Assembly: GCA_028023455.1 (NCBI GenBank)
Contig: JAQFVV010000017.1
Location: 5,484,098-5,548,097, forward strand
DNA: 64,000 nucleotides
Reading direction: 5' to 3'
Source of the DNA: Epiperipatus broadwayi
Taxonomy: Eukaryota > Onychophora > Udeonychophora > Euonychophora > Peripatidae
Part shown: positions 13,440-27,552 of the stretch, piece by piece
Position numbering within the stretch: position 1 is the stretch's first letter
Layout of the letters: each line of letters begins with the position of its first letter
Notes under the pieces: generated by a model
Told to the model about the DNA's origin: nothing
The model's input: the letters and a program-made list of their open reading frames with translations, nothing else
The model's database searches: none
Position numbers and translations under genes: made by a program

Positions 13440-14325
13440 CACAAGGAAAAAAAATGGGTATTCTTATAAAAAAGAACAAACTATTGTTAAAAATCTGGCA
13501 GAAAAGAGCATCTATAGTAAAAAAGTACTTATTTAATATTATAACGTTTTCCGTTTTGCTAAGCCTCTATATGCTTTATAAAATGCGCGAGTTGATCAAG
13601 TTATGCAAAAAAAAAAGTTTCATTTCTATTTCTAAAAAACATAACTATCTTTCCTGATCAACTCTACCTAGTAATAGTTACGAATTACATTATCAACGAA
13701 ATCAGTTTTTAATTTATTTGAAAGGCACCAGGATCCTGTAAGAACCCACTGAAAACGTCATATAACATCTGGTAAATTATAAATTAAAAAGAAAAGATAC
13801 TTTTAAAAGTAATCGGTATTAGATTTTACCGTAACGAAAATTATTTTTTCAAAATATTATTCCTGGATTGGCAAAGGTAAATTATATATTTAAATATCAC
13901 TAAAATAATATTAATAAATTTAATAATAATTAATAACTATTATTAATAACGCACAATGAAAAAGGTTGATAAAAGTAAAATCTCTTATTCCAACAAACTA
14001 AAAATATTTCTAAGTTAAATTACGAATTAAATAAACTGGAGAGAACACACGCCAATCCAGACATGAATCAATTTATAAAAAACAGTTGGATAAGGTAATT
14101 TAATAATGTTCACTTATTACAATTCATTTCCAAGATCTTGTATAAAATTATTTAAACGAAAGTCTCTTTAATAAGAAAATTAATGTCTATCGGGATTATT
14201 TTAAGACTTGTTTGCAAACGCTTAATTTTGGTCACAATCAGGAATAAATAGTCTTAACTTACCGGTAAGTTTTGTGAATTCACGAAGATTGTAGCTTACT
14301 ATGTATAGTTTTTTGAGTTAGAATG
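13440..14325. other. Non-coding stretch
   Basis: AT-rich with short chance frames. The 67-codon frame at 13454-13657 sits just after the SINE tail and is lysine-rich from A runs. Confidence 0.4.
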
Positions 14326-14408
14326 AGCTCGGCCATTTATTATAAATTGATCTTGGTGCTGATTCCATAGGCTAGTCGCGTAAGCTTCTCTGGTGTCCAT
14401 CAGTAACG

Positions 14409-14606
14409 ATGTCAGCTAAAGCTCCGGTCTACTCTCGCATGAAGAATTATTTCATCGTAGAGTGGTCTGGATTCTTTAATCCAAAACCAACCAAAAGAAT
14501 AACAGGCAAACCAAGATGTTCCTCCAACCGAACCCCTCCTTTTTATACTAGAGGTCCAGTTTTCAGACTTCTGCGCATATCTTTTGTTTGTCAAAATATA
14601 CGTTGA
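14409..14606 (+). CDS. Possible small ORF or first exon, unrecognised (65 codons)
   Basis: The local sequence (about 14310-14600) is clearly richer in G and C than its surroundings. ATG at 14409 opens MSAKAPVYSRMKNYFIVEWS and continues basic and Pro-rich to a stop at 14604. There is a TATA-like tattataaat about 75 bp upstream. The same interval is open on the minus strand for 60 codons, which weakens the case. I do not recognise a family. It could be a first exon, a TE fragment or chance. Confidence 0.25.
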   Translation: MSAKAPVYSRMKNYFIVEWSGFFNPKPTKRITGKPRCSSNRTPPFYTRGPVFRLLRISFVCQNIR

Positions 14607-14617
14607 TAATCTTGTAT

Positions 14618-14811
14618 ATTCTTTATAAAATTTATGTTACAAAGTCTTTATTTTTTTCAGCATAATTCTGCCATCTTTAATTAGTTAAAATATTTTTACT
14701 TTCTCTTATCTAGATTCTTTATAAAATTTATGTTACAAAGTCTTTATTTTTTTCAGCATAATTCTGCCACCTTTAATTAGTTAAAATATTTTTACTTTCT
14801 CTTATCTAGAT
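14618..14811. repeat. Near-perfect tandem duplication, period 96 bp, two copies
   Basis: The unit running from attctttataaaatttatgt to ttactttctcttatctag occurs at 14618 and again at 14714 with about one substitution (gccatc versus gccacc). The near identity indicates a recent duplication. Confidence 0.9.
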
Positions 14812-16375
14812 TGGTAATTTGTGTGTATTTTGTTCTCTCCAATTCTAACTTATTTCTAATTACATAAAAAAAATACGAAATAACAATTTAACTTTCATTG
14901 TATGTTTTTTTTAAACAAAATAAATTATATTTAAAAAAAATCTAAATTTACTTTTTTTTTTAGCTTTTACCAACTGCCAATACATATTTGTACCATATAT
15001 AAATAAACGGTACAATATAGAAAAAATAGAACTTGAATTTCTTGTAGACAAACAATACTTTATTATGAACATTATCGGAAGCTCTTTTATAAGATTTTAA
15101 TACATATGATTTCAGAATTAAATATAAATAAAATAAAATTTAAGCAGAAACAAAATATCTGTAGTAAAAAACTTAATTCAAAATAAATACATATAAAATA
15201 TATATCAAGAAAAACTATGAATATGACTACCAGGTAACTGAAAGCATGCTATGCAAACCATGCTATTAGGATTAAATAAAGCTTTTCTCTATATACATTT
15301 TGTATGTATTTTATTTTGAATTACATTGTTCTGAGAAAAGTTTATTAAAATTTCAAAATTCTAAAAACTTATTTATTTAACAATAAATTTGCTCTGGTCC
15401 AATTAATAAAAATAAAAAACAATAAAATCATAATCAGTATTTTATTTTTGTCATTGGCAAAAAAGAACAACAGAATTTAGTCAGCTCTGAAGGTAGAGCC
15501 ACTTAGAATAAAAATTTATTGTATGAAATTCAAAAAATGTTTGATTATACTAGAAAGAGCTTGCTATTATTACTCCATGAAGTGATGAGCTTTGGGTTCC
15601 AAGGAAAGAAGTTGAACTGTAATTGTTTTTTATGCTGATTTAAAAAAAAATAGTTAAATATTTATTTTTGGAGTATAACATTGAAAAAGATTAAAGAAAA
15701 ATTGATGAAGAATTGGAGAAATATGAAGTTGAAGGAAGTGGACAAATTTTTTTAAATCTTCATGATAAAAATGGATAATATAAAGACAAAGTATTGCAAT
15801 TAATAAAACAGTTTTAATTAAAATATGGTAGAAGAAAAAGAAATGCATTAGTACTGGAATAATGATGTGGTAATTATAGTGAAAAAGCACAGTAAGAGAA
15901 TGCAAGTATTTTTTTTTTTCATATTAAACATTTTTTTTTAATGAGTGGTCCGAGAGGAGTCTGAGCAAATGGAACATGCACAGGAAGTTTTGATTTAAGA
16001 AAAGCCCAATTTATATCACAATACATTTACACTGAAGACAATAGCAATTCTTGAAAAATTCAAAATAGATTTGGAGTTAACATATCTTCACTGTATTTTA
16101 AAACTTATCCAAATATATCGTCAAGATCTGTAAGGCATTTCATTTTTAAGATTACAGAAAAGCTGTTTTAACTTGGATATCTATCCAAATCTAAATAAAT
16201 TGGACATATGACTATACAGTATCATTAAAAGTCTGTCTGAATAGAGGAAGCCTAATAGGATAGTGGTGGCTATGGTTATTAAAGAACCAAAGACACCAAA
16301 ATGTAGGAGTACTGTGTTTTCAATTTAAGACTCCTAGTTTTGTAGTTAAATGGAGATAAAAGGTGGTTGCTGGAG
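14812..16375. other. Non-coding stretch with a faint decayed coding signal
   Basis: Plus-strand fragments around 15690-15850 and 16090-16300 read like charged protein (for example EELEKYEVEGSGQIFLNLHD) but are broken by stops and unplaceable. This may be an old transposon. Nothing else is supported. Confidence 0.3.
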
Positions 16376-16379
16376 GGTT

Positions 16380-16580
16380 GCATTAGATCCTAAGATCTAG
16401 GTGCAGTGCTCTCAGATCCAAGGCTTCTCACTGATGAAGGCCACAAGCCAGAAACTAGTCTGGGGATATTGGATGAGTAGGCACTAGATGGGGATTTTAT
16501 ACACAAGCCTTCTGGCATCCATTGATTACTCTAGCTTGCTGTGTGTGGCAATACGTATAGTGAGTTTTGCCTGTTTTAAT
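16380..16580. mobile_element. Family B fold-back MITE, one-armed copy
   Basis: It shares ctaggtgcagtgctctcaga, gccagaaactagtctgggga, tattggatgagtaggcacta and the end gttttgcctgttttaat with the complete copy at 45969-46263. The left arm is missing. Confidence 0.85.
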
Positions 16581-19500
16581 AGAGGAAGTACTTTGATCAC
16601 ATTTTGAATAATGATGCACAAAATAACTAAAATGTTCATCTATTCAAAATATTTTCAAATAAAGAATGCCATTCCCTAATTTAATGAAATTATATTGTTT
16701 TCTAGGTCCATATGTTCTTTTTAATATGTGAAAAAAAAGATCTAAAATGACCACGATCAACAAATAAATGCACCTTTGCAGTTTTTATTTACTAATCAAT
16801 TTTAAGTTTTCTTTTCAGTTGTTGAACTTCTGTTTTTAAACTTCTAAGTTGCTTATGAAATTCCTCTTTCATTTTATTTTCTGCCATATTTCATTTTAAA
16901 AAAGTCAATAATTTAGTCATTATCAGAAAATCAGTCAGGATTTTTTTATTTATAATGGACCTATAAACAAGCATATTTATATCCACAACATACTTAAAAG
17001 AATTTTATGTCTTAATAATGTAATTAACATGCAAATTGAAATTCTAAATTTTAATAGTTTAACAAGTATTGGAATATTAATAATCTACCAATCATTCAGC
17101 ATTTATAACTAACTACTGCATAATCTAAGATGCCATTGTCTTGTCAAATTTTCTTTATATTTTTTTGCTAAACAAAGTGTTTGTGATACTCAGTTCATGT
17201 CTTAACACAAAATTCATGTTTTAAAAGATGGCAATTACACTTTGGATACTCAAGATCCTTAATTTGTCATTCAGTCAGTAACCGATGTTACTAAATGAAA
17301 GAGTAAATATGAACTATTATTAGAAAAAAGAAAAATTAATTCATAATAAAAGAGAAATATAATACAGTATTAACTATGAGAGACCAGGATATAATGTTAA
17401 AAGATTGTTTTTATAATAAGTTTTGTAGGCATAGCATTAAGAGGAGATGCAAGATTAAGAGACCAGAATGCAAATTAATACGATGAATCCAGAAATTGTA
17501 CTAATACAAAAAAAGGAGAAATGGTAGTTGGGAAATGATAAAAATAGGAGGATAGCAAATTTAAGAAAAAAAATTTACATAAAGTACTATCAGTGAAAGA
17601 TCCAAATTATTTAAGTATAGTGGCATATGATGATTAAAAAAATCCAGAAAAACAATAGTACATAAAAACTGGTGGGAAGTATAAGTTTAAGAAAATAGTA
17701 GCAGATAATTCATCTCATTCTTTCATTGTAGAATTCAAGTTGATTAAAAATTCAAAGAAAAACATTTGGAGCAAGATGGCTATATTTGTAAAGAAAATGT
17801 GTAAAAAGTAGAGGCAAGTAATGGAATATATGACTATCATGAAATAAAAATATAACAAAATATGAGGAAACAAAAAACCAATAAATAAGGAATCCATTTT
17901 TTTTAAAGATATTCTCAGAAATATTCTACATTAGAATAAAATCTTTCATGATCAAACCTATTAAAAACGATGCTTTAACTATGGATTTGATCTAAAAATA
18001 ATGCAGATAAACAAATACTAAATTAATATAGAGATGACAATAGTCACACATGGAAAATAATACCAGAGATGATTGATTATATTCTATTTAAGAGATTAAA
18101 GATCAGTTTATGATATATGTCAACATATATTTCAAGAATAGATTTTTTTTCTGGAATTAAGGAAAACATTTACAAATGATTACTTAACATTGACGTTTTC
18201 ATAAAAAAAAAAAAAAGGGTAATTATATAAATCACACAAAATAGATTCATTATATGTCAAGCATATTGTTTCTTGTAATCTTGTTAATATAATAAATTCT
18301 TTATTTAGAAACTGCTTGTCCATTGAATCTCTAATTAGTCATACAGATTCTACTGAAAGTATCTTCAGTAACTTTAGGGTTTTACATTATCTGGCAAACA
18401 ATTTATATTAGAATGAAAAACATTTTTTTGATAGCAGATTATGAAGGATTATTATAGTGCCATCCATGTTTTTGTAACACTGCAGGACTGATTTAGCCTT
18501 CTAATTTCAAGTTATAAATTTGATTTAATATAAGTACATACTTACATCTATAATTTTAAATGAAACATTTATCTTTAAGTGGTGAGCTGTTTTGAAGCCC
18601 TAATAAAATATCCCTCTCTTCTATGAATAGAAAATTGTAAAAGTAGTGACAAAAAGAGAAATGGGTTTATTGTGAATAATTTGAATAAACAATTCTAGCA
18701 AAAAAGGTAAAAGCTTTCCCAACACCCTGAGATTGTTTCACAAAATTCAATATGATGCTTATGACTACATTATAGTAGGATGAGATTTTATTACAGTTGC
18801 TTATACTGCTCTGAAGTTTAAGAAGAATCTTCCGATGCAAGAAAACCTTGAAAACAAAACTGATGAATCTGAAATGGTAAAAAAGTAGGGATTATATAAG
18901 AAAGTCAATGAGATTATCACAAAAACTGTAACAAAATATAACTAACGATTCTCAGAGTTTTGCTTTTGATATGGAATAGAGGGAGATGTTTTCTGAACTG
19001 TACAAAGATGATGAAGCTAAGAAAGTAACAAGTCATAAGATGAGAATAACTTAAAATATGAAAACAAATTTTTTTTATTGAGTTCAATTTTTTGTTATAA
19101 CTGACAAATCAGATTTTAAAAAATGAACCTTTATAATAAAAAAAAAAAAGGCAATATATTCACAGCTGTGCAAGATAGTTTATAGGATTTGAGAACTAAA
19201 GGTTCTTGGATTGAAGTGCAATTGGTCATTTTGATGCTCAAGACTTCCTAAGCAAAAACTATTCACTTTTTTTATATATATACTACAAATATAACTTTAT
19301 ATATGTTATATAAAGAATTTTCAAATAAGCTCTTAACAAGTTTAAATTACGTCAAGTGACATCTGACTTGATTTTTTTTTTTTAACTTTATATATATTTA
19401 ATTTGCAAAATAAGATTTAACCAATGAATAAAATGCCTGGCATGATCTGATGACATTCTAGAGTAGCAGATTCTAACATTTAAGGTACACAGATTGTACT

Positions 19501-19990
19501 CATGTTTATTACTTCCAGTGCTGATGATCTATGTGAGAAGTTAAGAAATAACTTTGTAGTGAAAAGTTAAATTATAACTCGTATAAATGTTGGTCAATTC
19601 CTTCTTTTGTAAATAATTGTGAATGCACTGTAAATACTATAATTTAAAGATTAATATCAATTTTTCCAGTCTTATGCATACAGACATACATAAAATATAT
19701 ACACACTGATGTGTACAATATACTTACTTATATACATATTTAAATCACCCATCTAAACGTTATATTTCAATAATGTCCTCTGTGAAATAAATATAAAGTC
19801 AAAGAATATCCTCTTGAGCCTTATGTTGCAATGATGGTATATGTTGAAATTCAGACCTATTCAAACAAAGAGCATGAAATTAAATTAGCAACGACCTTCA
19901 ATTGCTAGTAAACAAACGTTTAACTTACGTATACAAAGAAAGATTGCAGCAGCATTCATTTTAAACTTTACTAATTCCCAACATATTATA
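16581..19990. other. Non-coding stretch
   Basis: AT-rich, with purine-rich tracts on the plus strand (17300-17880). Broken charged frames around 18800-19060 may be old coding debris. No feature has recognisable ends. Confidence 0.4.
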
Positions 19991-20092
19991 AGAAAATATT
20001 CCAGTGCATATTGCTAGCTGAAAATTAAGTGGAAAATATTTAAATATTTTCCATTTGATTTTCAGCTAGCGATATGCACTGGAATATTTTCT
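19991..20092. repeat. 102-bp near-perfect hairpin
   Basis: The left arm agaaaatattccagtgcata..gctagctgaaaat and right arm attttcagctagcgatatgc..ggaatattttct pair almost completely. The centre is near aatatttaaatatt at about 20041. Arms are about 50 bp. Confidence 0.88.
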
Positions 20093-20730
20093 ACATATAT
20101 ATGTATTAAAAAAATAATTATACTATCTATTAATAAGTTTGTTTTCATTATAAAAAAAAATTCAGCCAAGTCTAGCTTAATTTTTTTTCTATTTAATATT
20201 AATTGCTAAATTTGACTAATTATTGTTATATGCATATCCCTACAAGAAGAATCCATTTTTAGAATATGAGAAATATATCATGCATACATTATGCACATGT
20301 CCAGTATTTCAAAATCCATAAGATAAGATTTGTGTTACTATGGCTAAAGACCTAAAAGTATAATGAAATACTGCAAAATTCTGAAGTCAATTATTGAAAA
20401 TATATATTTTATATGTAACAACTATTTTATTTTTAAAATTGTGTACAAGTATTTTATATTAATAAAAATGTATATGAGTATTTTATATTAATAAAATTTT
20501 TTTGCAAGAAACAAAATGTATTGATGTCATTTAAAATTTTTATTGAATTTAAAAAGATGCAAAATTTGTGTTTACATGGGATATCAAAAGTATTGAGCCA
20601 TCTTATGCAATTTGGCAATTAAAAAAAAAAGTTGGAAATTGAAATATAAAAAATTATAGTTTCCAAGAACAGTTCTCTCTCATCATAGCGTAGAATCATT
20701 GCCTGTAAACTTGAATAGTCAATGGATAAC

Positions 20731-20830
20731 AGATGATAATGCTATATTCGTCATGTCTCCAGATTGGTTTCTGACTTTTGCCATTATCAGTGAGGACTTA
20801 CGATTCAAAACTGATAGGATAAAGAGAATT
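20731..20830. repeat. Weak, degenerate relative of family B
   Basis: ctccagattggtttctgact and cattatcagtgaggacttac resemble cccagattagtttctagctt and tttcagcagtgaggagcctt in the family B copy at 46065-46110. Similarity is low. Confidence 0.3.
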
Positions 20831-23800
20831 AGTTTCACAATTGCATGTTAAAGGTAAACTGAGAAAGTCATGTGACGTCTTGTTAGTAGTTATACAAAGA
20901 ATTAACAAAGATTTTTACTTATTTTATGTTAAATATATATATAATTAAAATGATGTCTTTATTTTTAAACAATTTTTATCCTACTTCATTCATAAAATCA
21001 AATTGTCTTATTTTTATTAATTACTGCTACCAAAAGTATATTATAAAGGTAAAGCACCCAATAGATTTTGATGAGTATAAAATATATTTTGTGTTAACAG
21101 AAGTTGACTGAATATCAGTTACAAATAGAACAACTTTTTGATACAAAGAATGTAAAAAAAATAGTAGCAGAAAACAAAATGCCATTAAAAATAAGATTTA
21201 TCTAGGGTATTATCAGAAAAATTGTTAAACTTCTGATTAAACTATATATAAAACTTTCGCTTAAATTGTCATACATAAAAAATCAAAATACTAAAATTAA
21301 TATATAATAAATAAAAATTCCAATCAATACTAATTGCTATCAAGTTAGAATAACTATTATAAACACATAGAAATTAATCAAACAATAATGTATTATTACT
21401 GTACTTATTATAGTTAAAAAATATATAAACTATTGATAGTTATATGATGTGTTCATATTGAAAAATCTTTCTTATTAATCACACATGGAAAAATTATAGA
21501 TGATAAAATATATGTATGGAAAATATACATTATATCAGACAAGTTAAAGTAATCAATCATCTTTCACTTAATAACTTATGCCTGAAGTTAGGATTGCTAA
21601 GTATATAATTGTATAAAGATGGTTATTAAAAGATAATTAACTTAAATTTTATATTTCTGGAATGACTATCTGCTATCTTATAAATGAGTTGGTTTCATGA
21701 AAATATTTAATCCTTTGAACTTCAATTCCTATGTTGATAACTCTGCATTCCTAGTTCAGTACTCCAGAATATAATATTACAATTCAGATGATATGACAAT
21801 CATATATATATATATTGAATGCATTTAACAAATATAGAATATTTATAAGAGAGTTAAGAATTCACTCAGATACATTTAAAGTTAATAAGATGAAAATAAA
21901 CAATATGGTACATATAATATCTAACATTGTACAAAAACAAAAAAATTGAAAAATGTATATATAATTTATCAATATGTATGAATCTATATACGATTCATCT
22001 TAATAAAGAAAACATGTTTAAATTAATTTAGAAAAACACTATCATGATGTATAAGTTTAACACATGATTGACAAAATACAATATTCGTCCCTAGATGATT
22101 ATATATATAAATAAATTGCAAATATACAGATATTCTAAATACAGTATTACAGTTATGATGCATTATATTATTTAGGTCTTTGAGATTTTATTAATTCTTT
22201 ATAATTAAGAATTTTGATAAAGTCTATACACATAAAATTATCTATATTTATCAGTAAAATAACAGCATTTGTTCTATATCAGTTAATTTCTTGAATGGTT
22301 TTACTATGGACTGATTCCTGTTGACTTCTATTATCCAGACACATTCTTTAATTCATGACCCTTTAGATTTCACATCTTTGGCATTATTCATCATTATAGC
22401 AGATCAGTTAGCAATGAACAAGTATTTTATTCAGGTTTCATAAAATTTCAATTGGAGTTTTCATTTCACTGAATAGAGAGATCAGTATTAGAAAAAGTAT
22501 AATAATAGTATTTAACTCATATAAAGTCACTTTTGACTATTCCTGGCAATTCATTTTCTCTTCTAGTATGTTTTAGAATTTTCAATCTCTTTCTAATAAT
22601 CTTAAAGCTCTACTACTTAATCTGAAGAAAATATCACTTTAAATACCTGGTGATAACTTATTTCTGTTCTTGGAGACAAACAATTATTCATGTTTTCTTC
22701 CTTTATAAATAATTTTAATTATTTAATTTTTTTAAAAATAAGCTTATGGAAAATTGATATAAAATTTTATTTAACATTTTTTCTATATAAATTTACCTGA
22801 CTGACAAACATTTTATTAATTAGTTATATTTCAACTTCATAATATAATAACTAATTATTCCAAATCTATAATAATAATAATAATAAGACAATTACTTAAT
22901 TCTTTAAAATTTTATTTTGATTAGAAAAATTAATGAAACTGAACAATTTATTTCATTCTTTCTCATCTTGTACCTCACAAATGAATTTTTAACCCACAAC
23001 AGCTACAATGCGGTTTTGTTACATTCCAACTACAATCGGTATGTCATACTGCTACTAAGATATGTATTTGTTATACATATATTTTAAATTATTTACAATA
23101 AATGTTAAATTATTTATATAAAACAATTTAAAAAGTAAAGCCAGAAAATAAATAAAAAAATTATTTTTGTTTAACTGAATTCAGTTAACTTTTTTTTAAA
23201 TCAGTTAATTGATTTCTTATAATCAGTGATTTTAAAGAAATAAATTTTTAGTTTTTGTTGCCATTAGTTCCAACAAATTTTATTATATTTTTTTTAAAAA
23301 GTATTATTAAAAAAAACCTATTGAAAATTTTTTATAGCAAAGTCTAAACTGCAAGAGATATGAGATGCTGTTAAAACATAAAGGGGGGTATGAGATAAAT
23401 TCAAGTTAATTTGATTTTTGTAAAATAGATATATTTAAGAAGGTAATGAGAGGGGGCACCTGTTCAATTTAAAAAAAATATGCAACCATTTAAAAAGTGA
23501 TCATGGCATAACATGATTGCAGCCATTATAAATTAATCATACATCCCAATATATATATATATTATTTAAAGACAAAATAAATTATTTTCATTTCAATATA
23601 TTATCAATCAACATGGATAAAATAAATATTTTTAACTTTAGATTATATACATATTGTCAACAATCATATTTTATTGAAATAAAGCTGGTTCAGATAGCAG
23701 TATACATTAAAGCTGTGATACTTATTCATTTCAATTTATACCAACACATCCAGGAAAAAAATCATTAAGATATAGTTGTGATGTCAAGCTTAAAGCAATC

Positions 23801-24704
23801 AAAAATTGCTAGTAGATCATGCTAACAGAATAAATTTACTTACAAAAATTATTTCAAGAAATGTCAGAGTTCTTTATATATTTTAATAATATTAATTGAT
23901 TAAATTCAAACCAATATGCTACCTAAGAAATTTTGTGATTGTGTAAATATATAACACTTATAAAAGGTATAAAAAATTTTGTGAGTATATAACATGATGA
24001 AAAGCCAATCATTTTCTTTTATTGGAAACTTCAACATTTGTATCTTAATAAAATAAACAATTAAAATTTCATTTAAGCACAGTCAGATGGATATGTATGT
24101 TCAAATGCACGCTATTTATTATTTCTTCCAAATGATAGGCTAAATATATCTACATTAAATATAGTATTTAATCATTTTTTTTGAAAGAGAGTATATATAA
24201 CGATTTAACCCATTTCAAAAAGTTTAAGCCTGCATTTTGTTTTTAATTAGGATTTAATTTTATAAAAGAAAATGTTTTATCACGGATATGTTAATTTATT
24301 TTACATTTTTGACTCAAAAATAATGTTGAAAATCTCATTTTTAATTATTTTTTGATTTATTTTTAATTAATTAATGAATCAGATAGAGGGCTCTAAGAGT
24401 AACCATGTGCTGAAACTTTGATGATGTTCAAAGGAAAAATGAATCCATCTCTAATTACTGTTAAGATGAATTATATGAAAAAGTTTACTTATTGTGAAGC
24501 AAAGAAGGGAAAAGCAATAGTCTAAATGTAAATAAAATATTAGCATTGGGAAAGATATTTCAAGAGAATATTAACAAGTTGAGTATTATAACAACATTAT
24601 TTATGGCCACCCTCATTTATAATTGGCTGCTAATAAATATATATGCACATGACATCTTAAATATTATGGAAAGTAGAAAATAATGCAAAAATAATAGCAT
24701 AAAT
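20831..24704. other. Non-coding stretch
   Basis: AT-rich DNA without a credible gene or element. TA-microsatellite patches occur at 21802 and 23550. Confidence 0.45.
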
Positions 24705-25480
24705 GCTATGTATTTGTATTGCGTTATAATAATATCAGCAAGTAATAGAAAGTTAAATACTTTAAAGGTACATATCTAAAGATAAGAAAAGAGATAAGCA
24801 TTTCCAGTTTTATCCCCCCCCTCTTCTGCGCCATTGTAATATCCCCACCCCCCCCAAGTACTCATAAGCACATGTACTAAATAATTTCAACTACCGATAA
24901 TAATAATAAATGTTTATTTACAACAAACCGATATTAACATATTTACAACAACTGACATTAGTGTATTTAGGTTACATATATATACTCTCACTAATAATTT
25001 AATATACGAATTACAGTACTGGCCTTACGATTACAACAAGTTTGATATATTAATAATATGCTTACATAATCTGGCCTTGCGGCTTACGATAAATAATAAT
25101 AAAGCATGGATGGCCTCTATAAGTCCCTAGTTCCACTTTGGCACCTTCAATGGCAGAGTTCACTGGATCACAAGTTCTGATTTCAGCCGGCATGCCGTCT
25201 TCTGGTTACACTGATATCTCGTGATGATTTTCTTGTTCCCACTGGGCCTTAAATACTGTTCTTCTCATTCATGCACAGGAGTCTGGGACAGCCCTGCCTT
25301 GCTTCGGGTCCGCGTTCCAAACTGCTATTTCTCTGAGGTTCGTGACTTTCCCGCGCAGAGGAGGGGGGGGATAAAACTGGAAATGCTTATCTCTTTTCTT
25401 ATCTTTAGATATGTACCTTTTAAAGTATTTAACTTTCTATTACTTGCTGATATTATTATAATGCAATACAAATACATAGC
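24705..25480. mobile_element. Element with about 130-bp terminal inverted repeats, 776 bp
   Basis: The left TIR 24705-24834 (gctatgtatttgtattgcgt to agttttatcccccccctctt) is mirrored by 25346-25480 (gagggggggggataaaactg to aatacaaatacatagc). Differences are few and include the C-run length. The inner 510 bp is GC-richer, includes gcggcttacgataaataata and has no convincing ORF. The 113-codon plus-strand frame at 25221-25562 runs through the TIR and is not a gene. It appears to be a non-autonomous DNA transposon. Confidence 0.85.
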
Positions 25481-27546
25481 AATAAACAATACAGATTATG
25501 TGAATTATATATTTTTTATATTATTTTATTATCTATTTGACAGAAGATATTCATTCAATTAATCCTTTCCAGAAACAATAAATATTTTACTAAAAATTAT
25601 ATTTGATTTATATGTTGATCCATGATATAAAATTCAATTGTGAAGGAAAGTTGATATTTTGTCTTTTTTTTAGATAGCTACAGAATTCTCAAGAAGTCAG
25701 AATTTTTTTCAGACAGTAGCTATTTAACCAAACATTCAAAATTGTTGGTAAATAGACATTTTTAGCTGGAAAATAAAAGTTAGTGTTGATAATAGAAAGA
25801 GCATCTACTCATACATACAAAAAAATCTTACTTCAAAAATATTAAAGTTCATAAAAAGATATTTGGGACAAGCCCACGTGTAGACATGAAAAAATAACTG
25901 TAAAATGATTTTTTTTTTTTCTGTTTGATATAATACATTATAAACATTTTACTTTAAAATATAATTTAGGCACAAAATAATGGAATAGATTTTTGAAAAT
26001 AGAATACAGACAATAATAAAAAAATATGCCAACAATGTTTTTTCAAATGGATCAAATTTATTGTTTTGGTATTGCAAAATTATATATACAAATATACATA
26101 TGCAGACACATATAGTCAGATGCACACACAATCATATATTTCTTGTACACCTCTTAAATAAAATATTTAACATAAATCTTGCCATACAACTTTATATAGT
26201 GAGTTCTAAATTTACATGCATTTAAAATACAATAAACACTAATTGAAGAAATCTGTGTGAATAATACTATGCACTGAGCTTCATGAATTTACAATTTTAA
26301 AAAAAATATATCTAGATTATAACAAGTCAAATTTCATTACTATATTTTAAAAAAATACCCCACTAATATTTTATCATCTTTCAATTTTTTTAGACATGAT
26401 TGTATTATGATTTGAAGATGTAGAACTTATTACTTTAAAAGAATACTTTCTTTGGGGTATTTAATTCCTTAATCAAAGAAAATAGATTTATAATTAGATA
26501 AATTACGTTAATATACTAATTAGTAAATAAATAAACAAAAAAAATCCCAGCAATAATCCTATTATTTATTTATAATAGAGACTATTTCAAATAGTCAACA
26601 CATGATTATTAAATAAAGGATTATCATTATTATGTTTTAACTTTTATTTATTTGAAATACGTCAGTGATATAAGTAGAAGAATCTTGTTTTTTCTAATGC
26701 TTCAAATAGTTAGTGTAAAAAACGAAATTTACTACAAATACTGTCTATTATTTAAATTTTTTTTTACATATTAGTAGAATTCCTAAACAGAAAATAATCA
26801 ACAATTTTCATCAACTCCCAAAAAAAGTCATTTCATTTTAGTTAATAAATAAAACCATTCTAGGTAATCACTTTAAAAGCCCCTTTATGGAGATAAGTAA
26901 GTGGAAGAGCTTACTTTTTTATAAAAAATTATTAAGATTTACTTATTTCTTTAATAAGCCTGAGTGACTTCTAATCCAAAAACAAGTATGTTGCAATAGT
27001 AATTCTCTTAGAATGCTGCAAGAAAGAGATTCTCCTAGGCCTATTATTTACTTTATGCATGAAAATTTAAAATATTTTGAATTATAACCTTCGCTTAAAT
27101 TAACTCACTATAAACACACACATATGTATATATACACACAATGTACAAATTCACATATAGTACATGCAATATGATTTTACAAATATTTATATATATATTC
27201 ATTAAACTGCACATATATAAATGTTCATACCACATATATATGTATGCGTAGATGTATACACATGCATATATATATACATATGCGTAAAAAAGTGTACATA
27301 TCAGATTTACATAAATAAATGTAAGTATATATTAGATAAAAATATATAGATATACACAAATGCCCACAAAAAGCTAAAAAAGTTTGATAATTAAACAAAT
27401 AATAATAAAATAATTTACATGAAATATTTTATAAAACAAAAAACATTTTGCTTTACAAATTTAAGACTTGAATTCTTTTTGTTCAAATTCCATACTTGCA
27501 TTGAAAACAAAAAAAAAAGAAGTTTGATTCTCTGTATATCTCACTT
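25481..27546. other. Region 3' of DMTF1
   Basis: It must contain the DMTF1 3' UTR (directly left of 27548), but its end is not defined. It contains TA/CA-rich microsatellite-like DNA at 27110-27350. No other gene was found. Confidence 0.45.
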
Positions 27547-27552
27547 TTTATT
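27547..27552 (-). terminator. AATAAA hexamer overlapping the DMTF1 stop codon
   Basis: On the minus strand the stop codon lies inside AAATAAAA, which contains AATAAA. If it works as a poly(A) signal the 3' UTR would be only about 20-30 bases. In such AT-rich DNA the hexamer can arise by chance, and another lies on the minus strand near 26643. Which one is used cannot be told from sequence. Confidence 0.2.

Noticed and set aside
25221-25562. 113-codon plus-strand frame
   Set aside because: It runs from the interior of an inverted-repeat element through its TIR and out the other side. It shows no protein features.
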